DNA from: Actinoalloteichus_B caeruleus
Lineage (GTDB): Bacteria; Actinomycetota; Actinomycetes; Mycobacteriales; Pseudonocardiaceae
Assembly: GCF_000718005.1 (NCBI RefSeq)
Contig: NZ_JODV01000004.1
DNA length: 64,000 bases
Direction: 5' to 3' (one strand)
Below the pieces are notes generated by a model. It was not told the origin of the DNA. It made no database searches and worked only from the letters and a program-made list of their open reading frames with translations. Positions 54,856 through 63,342 of the stretch are shown piece by piece. The first letter of the stretch is position 1, and every line of letters starts with the position of its first letter. Both the position numbers and the translations under genes were made by a program.

Positions 54856-56034
54856 GTGTCGACCACTCAGGTTCCGACGAGGGAGGAACTCGTCCGCCGC
54901 GCCTCCGAGGCGGCGCCGGTGCTCCGGGCCAACTCGGCCTGGTCGGAGCGCAACCGGCGGTTGCACGAGGACACCGTCGCGGCGCTCGCCGAAGCCGGTG
55001 TGTTCCGCCTGCGCACCCCTGCCCGGTACGGCGGGTACGAGGCCGACACGGGAACGCTGCTGGACGTGGTCGCCGAACTCGGCGCGGCCGACGGGGCCGC
55101 TTCCTGGGTCAGTTCGGTCTACTGCATCCCCACCTGGATGGCGTGCCAGTTCCCGGACGAGGTGCAGGACGAGGTCTTCGCCACCCCGGACGTGCGGATC
55201 TGCGGGACGTTGAGTCCCAGCGCCGTCGCCACGCCGGTCGGCGGGGGCATCAGGGTCAACGGCAAGTGGGGTTTCATCAGCGGTGCCCTGCACGCCCAGT
55301 GGCAGGAGATCATCGCCGTACTGGTCCCCGAGGACGGTGAGCCCTACCCCGTCGTCGCGCTCGTCCCGCTGTCGGACCTGTTGGTCGTCGACGACTGGCA
55401 CACCTCGGGGCTGAAGGGGACCGGCAGTGTCAGCACCGTGGCCCAGGACGTGTTCGTTCCCGAGGAGCGGGTGCTCCCGCTGCCGGTGGTCCTCGAGGGC
55501 CGGACCGCGTCGGAGGGCAACGCGGGCACGGCGATCTACCGGAACCCGCTGCTCCCGGTCGCCGCCGCGTCGTCCGTCGGCACGATGGTGGGTCTGGCGA
55601 GGGCGGCTCGGGAGGGCTTCCTCCGGCGGCTGCCCACCCGCAAGATCACCTACACCGCGTACGAGAGCCAGCGGGACGCCCCGCTGACGCACCTGCAGGT
55701 CGCCGAGGCCTCGATGAAGGTCGACCAGGCCGAGTTCCACGCTCGCCGGCTCACGTCCCTGGTCGACGCCAGTGGCGTCGACCAGGAGTGGGACCTGCTC
55801 GACCGGGTTCGCGCGCGGGCCGACATGGGCGCGACGTGCCGGCTGGCGAAGGAGGCCGTCGACGTCCTCGCCTCGGCCAGCGGCGGTTCCTCGATCTACG
55901 AGGACGTCCCGATGCAGCGGATCGTGCGTGACGTCCAGGCGATGACGTTGCACGCGCTGATGAACCCCAACACGAACGCGGAGCTGTACGGCCGGGTCCT
56001 GTGCGGCCTGGAGCCGAACACCCAGTACGTCTGA
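54856..56034 (+). CDS. Acyl-CoA-dehydrogenase-fold flavin-dependent monooxygenase (group D type)
   Basis: A 392-residue protein of the HsaA/ActVA-ORF5-like branch of the acyl-CoA dehydrogenase superfamily. Visible: AEAGVFRLRTPARYGG (about 44-59), VAELGAADGAASWVSSVY (about 73-90), the flavin loop ICGTLSP...VNGKWGFISGA, and the C-terminal helical bundle with AKEAVDVLASASGGSSIYEDVPMQRIVRDVQAM. The acyl-CoA dehydrogenase catalytic Glu is not apparent, as expected for hydroxylases that use reduced free flavin and oxygen. The reduced flavin could come from the SgcE6-like reductase at 25963. Start is GTG 54856, with GGGAGG 4-9 nt upstream. First gene of an operon with the SgcJ-like protein. Confidence 0.85.
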   Translation: MSTTQVPTREELVRRASEAAPVLRANSAWSERNRRLHEDTVAALAEAGVFRLRTPARYGGYEADTGTLLDVVAELGAADGAASWVSSVYCIPTWMACQFPDEVQDEVFATPDVRICGTLSPSAVATPVGGGIRVNGKWGFISGALHAQWQEIIAVLVPEDGEPYPVVALVPLSDLLVVDDWHTSGLKGTGSVSTVAQDVFVPEERVLPLPVVLEGRTASEGNAGTAIYRNPLLPVAAASSVGTMVGLARAAREGFLRRLPTRKITYTAYESQRDAPLTHLQVAEASMKVDQAEFHARRLTSLVDASGVDQEWDLLDRVRARADMGATCRLAKEAVDVLASASGGSSIYEDVPMQRIVRDVQAMTLHALMNPNTNAELYGRVLCGLEPNTQYV

Positions 56035-56060
56035 CCACCACTCGGATCGAAGGGACGACC

Positions 56061-56504
56061 ATGAGCTCGAGCAGCCCTCGCGCCTCCGCCGCCGACCAGG
56101 CGGCCGTCGCGGCGCTCACCCAACGCGTCATCGCCGCCTGGGCCTACCACGACGCGGACGCGTTCGCCGACGTGTTCACCGAGGACGGCACCATGATCCT
56201 GCCGGGCATCTACCGGAAGGGGCGGGAGGAGATCCGGTCCTTCCTCGTCGACGCCTACGCGAACGAGTACCGGGGCACCCAGGTCACCGGCAGGCCGGTG
56301 GACCTCCGGTTCCTCACCGAGGACACCGCGCTGCTCCTCACCCGGGGCGGGGTGTTGGCCGAGGGTGAGTCCGAGGTGTCCGACGACCAGGCGATCCGGG
56401 CCTCCTGGCTGGTGGTGAGGCAGGACGGGGAGTGGCGGCTGGCCGCGTACCAGAACACCCCCGCGGTGCACCGCCTCCCCACCCCCGGCGCCACCGGCCG
56501 GTAG
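56061..56504 (+). CDS. SgcJ/EcaC-family (SnoaL-like) protein
   Basis: A 147-residue NTF2/SnoaL-like cone-fold protein. AVAALTQRVIAAWAYHDADAFADVFTEDGTMILPG (read in parts: helix 1, the HDADAF turn and the EDGTMILPG strand), KGREEIRSFL and ASWLVVRQDGEWRLAAYQNTP are the fingerprint of the SgcJ/EcaC family. SgcJ and NcsJ are encoded in C-1027 and neocarzinostatin clusters, and are thought to act on or bind enediyne core intermediates; their precise reaction is not settled. ATG 56061 has AAGGGA upstream and follows the monooxygenase stop by 26 bp, so the pair forms an operon. It is the strongest single hint here for a nine-membered-type enediyne. Confidence 0.9.
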   Translation: MSSSSPRASAADQAAVAALTQRVIAAWAYHDADAFADVFTEDGTMILPGIYRKGREEIRSFLVDAYANEYRGTQVTGRPVDLRFLTEDTALLLTRGGVLAEGESEVSDDQAIRASWLVVRQDGEWRLAAYQNTPAVHRLPTPGATGR

Positions 56505-57226
56505 CCCGGTGTGGCGGTCGGCGCTGCCGAGCCGTCCCCCAGCCGGAGGGCAGACGGCGCCGACGGGCCCGGTGGGAACGACGCGAGGGCGCACCCCGGG
56601 GGTGCGGAGGGAACCCGGTCCCCCGCTCGGCTCCGGCTCCCGCCGGCGGTGTCCGCCGACCACCCCGGGCCGCTGTCCGCGTGGGGCGTGCCCTGGCGCG
56701 GGGACCCCGTCGCGCGTCCCTGGCGCGGTGACACCGGGCGGCGGCCGGTCGTGGTCGTCGGGACGCCGAGCTCGATCACCTCGGCGGGGGCAGCGCCACC
56801 CGGGGGCACCGCCCACCCGAAGCCGGTCCGGTGCGGTCGGCCGACGGGGGACGGGCTGGGGCGTCGCGCCCGTCCGTCCCCTCCTCCGGGGCACGGGTTC
56901 GGTGGCCAGTTCGGGCCGAACGATCACCGGCGACCCGGACCTCCTGGGCGATCCGACCCTCGGGATACCGAGGACCGGTCCGCCGGCGGCCCGGGCCGGT
57001 GTTCGCCGCGACCGTTCCCGCGACCACCGGGCACGAGGACGGCCCGAGGTCCTGCCGCGCCACCGGGGCGGGCCTCCCCCGGCCGGCCCCCGAACGCACC
57101 ATGAACCGTTCGCCTCGGTGCCGTCACCGCCCCCGTTCCGCCGTGCTCGGAACGGCGCGAGGGCGGCCCCCGAAAAAGGCATTTCGAGAGAAGTGCCATT
57201 TCCTGGTCCTGCCTAGACTTCTCGCC
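56505..57226. other. Intergenic region upstream of the C-methyltransferase
   Basis: About 720 bp without a gene. Its last 45 bp are A/T-richer and carry the promoter element at 57214-57219. Confidence 0.55.
57214..57219 (+). promoter_or_regulatory. -10 element suggesting a leaderless methyltransferase transcript
   Basis: TAGACT (TAnnnT) ends 7 bp before ATG 57227, so transcription would start at or next to the ATG; no ribosome site is visible between them. The -35 is unclear. Confidence 0.45.
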
Positions 57227-58447
57227 ATGAACAGGAGATGTCGCGTCTGCGGTAGCCGGGTCAGCGAATTCCTCGACATGGGCAGGCAGCCGATGGCGAA
57301 CGGTTTTCTCCTGCCCTCGGAGACGGCCGACGAGTTCCACTTCCGGCTCGCCGTCGGTTCCTGCGACCGCTGCTCCCTGGTGCAACTCGTCGACGAGGTT
57401 CCGGCGGAAATGCGCTATCACGGTGACTACCGGTACCACGCTTCCGGATCGGACGGCCATCGACGCCACTTCGCGGACGTCGCGACCCAGTTCCTGGAGG
57501 ACGAGCTGACCGAGCGGGATCCCTTCCTGGTGGAGATCGGCTGCAACGACGGGGTCATGCTCTCGACCATCGCCAGGGCCGGTGTCCGGCACCTCGGCGT
57601 GGACCCGGCGACCACGGTGACGAGGGTCGCGCGGGAGAAGGGGGTCTCGGTGCGCAACACCTTCTTCGACGAGACGAGCGCGGCCGAGATCCACGAGGAG
57701 AACGGGCCGGCGGACGTCGTGTTCGGCGCCAACACCATCTCCCACATCGGTGGCATCGGCTCCGTGTTGCGCGGCGTGCGGACCCTGTTGTCGCCCGACG
57801 GGGTGTTCGTGTTCGAGGAGCCCTACCTGGGGACCATCGTCGAGGGGCTCGCCTTCGACCAGATCTACGACGAGCACGTCCTGTACTTCAGCGTGACCTC
57901 GGTCCAGGTGATGGCGGAGCTGTTCGGGTTCGACCTCGTCGACGCGCGGCGGACTCCCCTGCACGGCGGGCAGATCCGCTACACGCTCGCGCGGAGGGGG
58001 ACCCGGGCGGTGCGGTCCCGGGTGGCCGACCTGCTGGCCGAGGAGCACGCGCGCGGTCTGTCGCGTCCGGACACCCTCGCGTCCTTCGGTCAGGCCGTGG
58101 GCCGGATCAGGGACGACCTCCGCACCCTGCTCGGGGACCTGCGGGCCGAGGGGCGCACCGTGGTCGGTTACGGCGCGCCGGGAAAGTGCGCCACGGTGAC
58201 GAACTACTGCGGGATCGGGACGGACCTCGTGCCCTTCGTGTGCGATTCCACTCCCGCCAAGCAGGGGCGTCTGGTGCCCGGGTCCCACCTCCCGGTCCGA
58301 CCGCCCGAGGCGTTCGCCGACCCGTTCCCCGACTACGCGCTGCTGTTCGCCTGGAACCACGCGGAGGAGATCATGCGGCGGGAGCGGGACTTCACGCGGG
58401 CGGGCGGGCGGTGGATCACCTACGTGCCCGAGGTCCGCGTGAGCTGA
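57227..58447 (+). CDS. SAM-dependent NDP-sugar C-methyltransferase
   Basis: A 406-residue enzyme of the TylC3/NovU-like three-domain family. The N-terminal zinc-binding part has CRVCGS (residues 5-10) and CDRCSLVQL (about 43-51). The central Rossmann SAM domain has LVEIGCNDGVML (about 101-112), GVDPATT and VVFGANTISHI. The C-terminal domain has TVVGYGAPGKCATVTNYCGIG (about 310-330), a second Rossmann-like unit. In this family a Tyr/His pair performs C-3 or C-5 methylation of a 4-keto sugar nucleotide; EEPYLG and DEHVLYFS carry the usual residues. SgcA3 of C-1027 is a known relative in an enediyne pathway. ATG 57227 probably starts a leaderless mRNA. Confidence 0.92.
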   Translation: MNRRCRVCGSRVSEFLDMGRQPMANGFLLPSETADEFHFRLAVGSCDRCSLVQLVDEVPAEMRYHGDYRYHASGSDGHRRHFADVATQFLEDELTERDPFLVEIGCNDGVMLSTIARAGVRHLGVDPATTVTRVAREKGVSVRNTFFDETSAAEIHEENGPADVVFGANTISHIGGIGSVLRGVRTLLSPDGVFVFEEPYLGTIVEGLAFDQIYDEHVLYFSVTSVQVMAELFGFDLVDARRTPLHGGQIRYTLARRGTRAVRSRVADLLAEEHARGLSRPDTLASFGQAVGRIRDDLRTLLGDLRAEGRTVVGYGAPGKCATVTNYCGIGTDLVPFVCDSTPAKQGRLVPGSHLPVRPPEAFADPFPDYALLFAWNHAEEIMRRERDFTRAGGRWITYVPEVRVS

Positions 58448-58472
58448 TCCCCTCGGGGCGCGAGCCGACGCC

Positions 58473-58498
58473 GAGCCAGGACCTCCGGGTCCTGGCTC
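58473..58498 (+). terminator. Terminator after the C-methyltransferase
   Basis: GAGCCAGGACC (58473-58483) pairs with GGTCCTGGCTC (58488-58498) around a 4-nt loop, followed by TT, 25 bp past the stop. Confidence 0.8.
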
Positions 58499-58627
58499 TT
58501 CGCCGTGCCAGCGGCCCCTCCCCCTCGCGCCGCCGGGAGGCCTGGTCGCCCGCGCTCCGGCCCGCGCTGGTCCCGGGTGCCGGGCGGGCCACCCGGTGAG
58601 CCGGCGGGTCACCAGGTGGCCGGAGGA

Positions 58628-59791
58628 TCAGGAGCGCCGGCTGGCCGCCCGGCGGGTGCGGACCGCGTCCCGGGTCGCCGTGACGACCTTCTCGACGTCC
58701 CCGTCGGTCAGGGACTGGTGCATCGGCAGGAGCAGCGTCCTCGCCGCCGCCCGCTCCGCCCCCGGCAGCACCGCCCGGGAGCCGTAGGCGGCGACCCTGT
58801 GCAGCAGGGGGTAGCGGAAGGTGGTGTAGATCCCGCGCTCGTACAGCTCGCGGGCGACGTCGTCCCTGATGTCGTCCTCGAACTGGACCCAGTACATGTA
58901 GTGGGACGTCTCCTGCCCGGCGGGCAGCGGTGGCGGGGTCCACATCCCGCCCAGGTCGGCGAACTCCTGGTCGTAGTGCCGGGCGACCTCCCGGCGGCGG
59001 CGCATGAACTCGGGCAACCTCTCCAGCTGCACCCGGCCGACCGAGGCGAGGACGTCGTTGGTCACCGAGCGGCGGGAGAAGGACGAGATCTCGAACTCCC
59101 ACCACCGGGTGCGGCTGCGCAGCGCCTGGTCGTAGCCGCTGGTCTGTTCCAGCCCGAAGTAGGCGCGCTTCCTCGCCTCGGCGACGAGCTCGGCGTCCCG
59201 CGCGTGGAGCATCCCCCCGTCGACGGTGACGACGATCTTGCCGTGGTCGAAGCTCCAGACGGCCAGGTCCCCGAAGGTGCCGCACGCCTGCCCGTCCACC
59301 CGCGAGTCGACCGCGATCGCGGCGTCCTCGATCAGCAGGACACCGCGCTCGCGGCACATCTCGGCGATGCGGACGATGTCGCCCGGCACGCCGCCGTAGT
59401 GCAGGACGACGACGGCCCTGGTCCGCTCCGTCATCACCGCCCGCACCATGTCGACGGTGGGGTTCAGCGTTCGCGGGTCCACGTCGCAGAACACCGGGTG
59501 CGCGCCGCGGGCCGCGACGGCGTTGGCGGCGCCCACGAAGCTCACCGTGGGCAGGACGACCTCGTCCCCGGCTCGAACACCGGCGAGGCGCATCGCCAGG
59601 AACGTCGCCTCCGTGCAGGAGTTCAGGGACGTGACGTTCGCCGGATCGACCCCGATGTGCCGCGCGAAGTCGGACTCGAACGACTCGGTGCGGTGGCCGC
59701 GGCCGATCCAGTTGCTCTCGAACACCTCGCGCACCGCCGCCAGCTCCCGTTCCCCGAGGGCGGGCTGGAATATGTTGATCATGCCGCTCAC
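58628..59791 (-). CDS. DegT/DnrJ/EryC1-family sugar aminotransferase
   Basis: A 387-residue PLP enzyme that transaminates a keto sugar nucleotide. The fold-type-I landmarks are SLNSCTEATFLAM (cofactor phosphate, about 55-67), TVSFVGAANAV, IEDAAIAV with Asp156 binding the pyridine nitrogen, and the Schiff-base Lys185 in SFDHGKIVVTVDGG (usually SF...K.LTTGEGG). FEISSFSRRSVTNDVLASVG is the subunit-contact loop. GTG 59791 is chosen because GAGAGGAG lies 6 nt upstream; GTG 59830 and ATG 59782 are alternatives. It is divergent from the sugar dehydrogenase and probably forms the amino group of the enediyne sugar (SgcA4-like or CalS13-like role). Confidence 0.9.
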   Translation of the reverse strand: MSGMINIFQPALGERELAAVREVFESNWIGRGHRTESFESDFARHIGVDPANVTSLNSCTEATFLAMRLAGVRAGDEVVLPTVSFVGAANAVAARGAHPVFCDVDPRTLNPTVDMVRAVMTERTRAVVVLHYGGVPGDIVRIAEMCRERGVLLIEDAAIAVDSRVDGQACGTFGDLAVWSFDHGKIVVTVDGGMLHARDAELVAEARKRAYFGLEQTSGYDQALRSRTRWWEFEISSFSRRSVTNDVLASVGRVQLERLPEFMRRRREVARHYDQEFADLGGMWTPPPLPAGQETSHYMYWVQFEDDIRDDVARELYERGIYTTFRYPLLHRVAAYGSRAVLPGAERAAARTLLLPMHQSLTDGDVEKVVTATRDAVRTRRAASRRS

Positions 59792-60118
59792 GCGACGCTC
59801 CTCTCCGTCGGCGAATGTCGTTTTCGGCACTCATCTTCCCCGGCGGAAACGCCTGGAGTTCGGTTCCGCACCGAGGTGGGCACGCTGCGACAAATTCGCG
59901 TCGAACGCCGGGAGGAAAAAAGTTCCTTGGCCGACGGGGAACCTTCTTCCCCCGCTTCCGCCGGTGCGATTTCGAGCATTGTGGGACACGTTGTCCCGGT
60001 TCCCCCGCTGCTACCGTCGAATGGACGCGCGGGCACGGTCCGTCACGCGGTTCCGGGCCGGCCGTCCACCATTGCACGCGCGACGGAGAACGGCGCCGAC
60101 GGCGACGGAGAGGCAGAC
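59792..60118. promoter_or_regulatory. Divergent promoter region of the sugar genes with a palindrome
   Basis: 327 bp of lower-GC sequence. GGGACA-cgt-TGTCCC (59983-59997) is a perfect 6-bp-arm palindrome; TACCGT (60012-60017) is a possible -10 for the plus-strand dehydrogenase, so the palindrome would cover its -35. The minus-strand aminotransferase promoter must also lie here. Confidence 0.5.
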
Positions 60119-61465
60119 ATGCGATTCGTTTCGGATTCCCCCCGCGTCGCGGTCATCGGTTTCGGTTATGTCGGGTCCTGCCTTGGCGTGACGCTCGCCG
60201 AACTGGGCGTTCCGGTCGTCGCCGTCGACGACGACGCGTCGCTGGTCGAGCGGCTCCGGGCGGGCGAGTGCCCCATCCCGGAGCCAGGGCTGGCGGAGGC
60301 GCTCGGACGGGTGCGGGGCACCGGCCTGCTGACGTTCACCACCGACCACGACGCCGTGCGGGAGGCCGACGTCGTGGTCATCACGGTCGGGACCCCGGTC
60401 GACGAGGACGGGGCGTTGCTCACCGGTGCGTTGGAGCAGGCCTGCGTCCAGGTCGCCGCCCGAATCCGACCGGGGTGCCTGGTGATCCTCAAGAGCACCG
60501 TGTCGCCGGGGACGACCACGAACCTCGTCATCCCGCTGCTGGAGGGGTCCGGCCTCCGCGCCGAGCGGGACTTCGGCCTGTCCTTCTGCCCGGAACGGCT
60601 GGCCGAGGGTGCCGCCCTCGCCCAGCTCCGGACGCTCCCGATCATCGTGGGGGGCCGGGGCCCGGCGAGCACCGCCGCGACGGTCCGCTTCTGGTCGGAC
60701 ACCCTGGGCACGGTCACCCACCCGCTGCCGAGTCCGGAGGCGGCGGAGGTCGCCAAGCTCGCCACGAACTGGTGGATCGACGCGAACATCGCCATCGCCA
60801 ACGAGGTGGCCCAGCTGTGCGCGGCGTTCGACGTCGACGTGCTCGACGTCCTGGGGGCCACCAACCAGCTCCCCAAGGGGGACCGCCACGTCAACATCCT
60901 GCTGCCGAGCATCGGCGTGGGCGGTTCGTGCCTGGTGAAGGACCCGTGGATGGTGTGGCGGGCGGCCCGCGACCGGGGCGTCGAGCTGCGGACCGTCCCG
61001 GTCTCCCGGGGGGTCAACGACGGGATGCCCGCGCACACGGCGCGCCTGATCGGGGCGGAGCTGGCCGGCCTCGGCGTTCCGCCGGCCGGGGCGGTCGTGG
61101 CCGTACTCGGCGTCAGCTTCAAGAACGACACCGGTGACCTCCGGAACACCCCGGTCGCCGGGGTCGTCGAGGCGTTGCGTTCGCAGGGGTGCGCGGTGCG
61201 GCTCTTCGACCCGTTGGCCGACGCCGAGGAGGTGCGGGCCCGCTTCGGGATCCGCCCGAGCGCGACCCTCGAGGACGCCGTCCAGGGAGCGAACTGCGTC
61301 GCGGTCCTCGCCGGTCACCGGTCGTTCCACGACCTCGATCTCGCGGTGCTGCGCGCGCGGGCCGCCCACCCGTGCCTGGTGTTCGACGGGCGCAGGTACT
61401 TCCCGAAGGCCGACATCGAGGAGATGCGGCGGTTGGGCCTGCGGTACCGGGGCATCGGGCGGTGA
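60119..61465 (+). CDS. UDP-sugar 6-dehydrogenase (UDP-glucose/UDP-ManNAc dehydrogenase family)
   Basis: A 448-residue NAD-dependent enzyme that oxidises the C-6 hydroxyl of a UDP-hexose to a carboxylate in two steps. The N-terminal Rossmann motif is VAVIGFGYVGSCLG (about 10-23). VVITVGTPVDEDG, LKSTVSPGTT and FCPERLAEG (about 157-164) are family signatures. The catalytic Cys271 is in GVGGSCLVKDP. The C-terminal domain has LGVSFKNDTGDLRNTP and ends at a typical position. In calicheamicin, CalS8 makes UDP-glucuronate en route to an aminopentose, so a decarboxylase is expected elsewhere. ATG 60119 has GGAGAGG upstream. Confidence 0.92.
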   Translation: MRFVSDSPRVAVIGFGYVGSCLGVTLAELGVPVVAVDDDASLVERLRAGECPIPEPGLAEALGRVRGTGLLTFTTDHDAVREADVVVITVGTPVDEDGALLTGALEQACVQVAARIRPGCLVILKSTVSPGTTTNLVIPLLEGSGLRAERDFGLSFCPERLAEGAALAQLRTLPIIVGGRGPASTAATVRFWSDTLGTVTHPLPSPEAAEVAKLATNWWIDANIAIANEVAQLCAAFDVDVLDVLGATNQLPKGDRHVNILLPSIGVGGSCLVKDPWMVWRAARDRGVELRTVPVSRGVNDGMPAHTARLIGAELAGLGVPPAGAVVAVLGVSFKNDTGDLRNTPVAGVVEALRSQGCAVRLFDPLADAEEVRARFGIRPSATLEDAVQGANCVAVLAGHRSFHDLDLAVLRARAAHPCLVFDGRRYFPKADIEEMRRLGLRYRGIGR

Positions 61466-61771
61466 TGATCCGACTGGCCGGCCCGTTCCCGGTGTCCCGC
61501 TGGTCCCGGCGCTGAGCTCTGAGCTCTGGCCCTGAGTGCTGAGTGCTGGCGGCTGTCCGTCGACCGGCGCGGAGGTGTCCCTCGCCGTCACCCACCGGGT
61601 CCGTGTCGCGCCGCGCTCCCCGGCGGGCCAGCCGCGCGACCGCGGTCCGCCGACCGCCCACCGTCGCCCCGGTGGTCCCTCGTGCCTCGGTCCCGGGACG
61701 CCCCGCGCACGGCGGCGGGGCGGGCGATCTCATCGCGCCCGCCCCGCCCCGCGCCGAGGGCCACCCCGACG
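61466..61771. other. Convergent intergenic region with short repeats and a terminator
   Basis: 306 bp. Includes imperfect GAGCTCTG/GAGTGCTG repeats at about 61515-61550 and the hairpin at 61714-61748; no gene. Confidence 0.55.
61714..61748. terminator. Hairpin terminator between convergent dehydrogenase and aminotransferase genes
   Basis: GGCGGGGCGGGCG (61714-61726) pairs with CGCCCGCCCCGCC-type sequence 61736-61748, 13 bp, 9-nt loop; 23 bp past the aminotransferase stop. Confidence 0.65.
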
Positions 61772-63148
61772 TCAGCGGCTCACCTCGCCGAGCACGTCGA
61801 CGATCGCCTCGGTCGTCCGCCGGGCCTCGTCGTCGCTCATGACCAGCGGCGGCGAGAGGATGATGTTGTGGGCGTAGGGGCGGACGATCACGCCCTTCTC
61901 GTCCCTGATCCTGGCGGTCAACGCGAAGACCTCCGGGAAGGGCATCGGTTCGCGGGTCTCGCGGTCGAGGACCATCTCGACCGCCGCCGCGGCGCCCTCC
62001 ACCCGGATGTCACCGACGAGCGGGTGGTCGGCCAGCGACGCCAGGCCCTCCCGGAAACGGGTCGCCAGCGGTTGGGAGCGGGCGACCAGCCCCTCCTGCT
62101 CGATGATGTCGAGGTTGGCCAGGGCCACCGCGCTCCCGACCGGGTGGCCGCTGAAGGTGTAGCCGTGGAAGAAGCCGTAGTCCTGGCACAGGACCTCGGC
62201 GATGGCGTCGCTCATGAGCACCGCGCCGAAGGAGAAGTACCCGCTGGTGATCCCCTTCGCCGTGACGACGATGTCGGGGTCCATGCCCCGGGTCTCGGAG
62301 TCGAACCAGGACCCGGTGCGGCCGAACGCGGTGATGACCTCGTCGGCGACGAGGAGGATGCCGTGCCGGGACAGCACCTCCCGGACGCGGGGCCAGTAGT
62401 CCTCGGGTGGGGTCAGCACGCCGCCGCCGCCCATCACGGGTTCGCCGACCATCGCCGCGATCCGGTCGGGTCCGATCCGGTCGATCGTCTCCTCCAGCTC
62501 GGCGATGAGGAAGTCCGTGGGGTCGGCGTCCCCGTAGAGCTCGGACGCTCGGTACAGGTAGGGCGGGGACACCTTGACGACGTCGGGGAGGTTGGGGCCG
62601 ACCCCGGCCTGCATCGCGTCGAACCCCGTGAGGGTGCCCGCACCGTAGCTCCCGCCGTGGAAACCGAAGTTGCGGGAGATGATCCAGGTGCGGTCCGGTT
62701 CTCCGCGCCGACCGTGGTAGAGGCGGGCCGCCTTGATGGAGGTCTCCACGCCGTCCGCTCCACCGCTGGTGAAGAACACCCGGTTCAGGTCGCCGGGCGC
62801 CATTCCGGCGAGGCGGGCGGCCAACGCGACGGTGGTGTCGGTGCTGAACTCCTGGTAGGCGGTGAAGTACTCCAGCTCGGCGATCTGCTTCGCGGCCGCG
62901 TCGGCCAGCTCGCGCCGCCCGTGCCCGACGTGGGAGTGCCACAGCCCCCCGCCTGTCGCGTCGATCAGTTCCCTGCCCTCGGCGTCCCAGACCGTCGACC
63001 CCTTCCCCCGCACGATCACGACCCGTTCGGACACCGAGTCCGCCTGCATGGGGTGGAGGAGGTGACGGCGGTCCAGATCGGCGAGTTCGGCCGCGGAATA
63101 TGTCGTCGTCTGCTTTCCGGAGGAATGGATCGTCACGGGATTTCCCAT
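61772..63148 (-). CDS. Class III (omega) aminotransferase
   Basis: A 458-residue PLP enzyme of the aspartate aminotransferase-family class III group. Landmarks: DATGGGLWHSHVGHGRREL (about 67-85), FFTSGGADGVETSIKAAR (cofactor phosphate loop), FHGGSYGAGTLTG, LLVADEVITAFGRTG (Asp pairing with the pyridine nitrogen), and the Schiff-base Lys in VVTAKGITSGYFSFGAV. Such enzymes transfer amino groups to or from beta-alanine, polyamine-like or keto substrates; the substrate here is unknown. It may provide an amino-acid-like peripheral moiety, or belong to the sugar branch. ATG 63148 fits the family start although no ribosome site is clear. Convergent with the sugar dehydrogenase. Confidence 0.9.
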   Translation of the reverse strand: MGNPVTIHSSGKQTTTYSAAELADLDRRHLLHPMQADSVSERVVIVRGKGSTVWDAEGRELIDATGGGLWHSHVGHGRRELADAAAKQIAELEYFTAYQEFSTDTTVALAARLAGMAPGDLNRVFFTSGGADGVETSIKAARLYHGRRGEPDRTWIISRNFGFHGGSYGAGTLTGFDAMQAGVGPNLPDVVKVSPPYLYRASELYGDADPTDFLIAELEETIDRIGPDRIAAMVGEPVMGGGGVLTPPEDYWPRVREVLSRHGILLVADEVITAFGRTGSWFDSETRGMDPDIVVTAKGITSGYFSFGAVLMSDAIAEVLCQDYGFFHGYTFSGHPVGSAVALANLDIIEQEGLVARSQPLATRFREGLASLADHPLVGDIRVEGAAAAVEMVLDRETREPMPFPEVFALTARIRDEKGVIVRPYAHNIILSPPLVMSDDEARRTTEAIVDVLGEVSR

Positions 63149-63342
63149 CGTCGAGGACCACGGGGGTCGCTGGCAGGAGGTGGTGGGCGGCGGTGATGTC
63201 CGCGAACGGCGTGATTTCCTCCCGCACCTTTTCCGGGAGTCAGGACTCACGCTCAACCGATGCTAGATCGGTGGACCGGGCCGCTCGTACTTCCACGTTG
63301 CTCGTTCTCCCGGGTGGGGGCCGACGGTCGCCCCGGGGGCGC

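Noticed and set aside
47331..57226. A chromoprotein apoprotein gene (CagA/NcsA-like) in the long gaps
   Set aside because: I looked for a short secreted Ig-like protein with two disulfides in these gaps and found none; it may lie outside the window or be absent.
58505..60118. In-frame extension of the sugar dehydrogenase by about 540 codons
   Set aside because: It is antisense to the aminotransferase; the Rossmann motif begins ten residues after ATG 60119, which has a good ribosome site.
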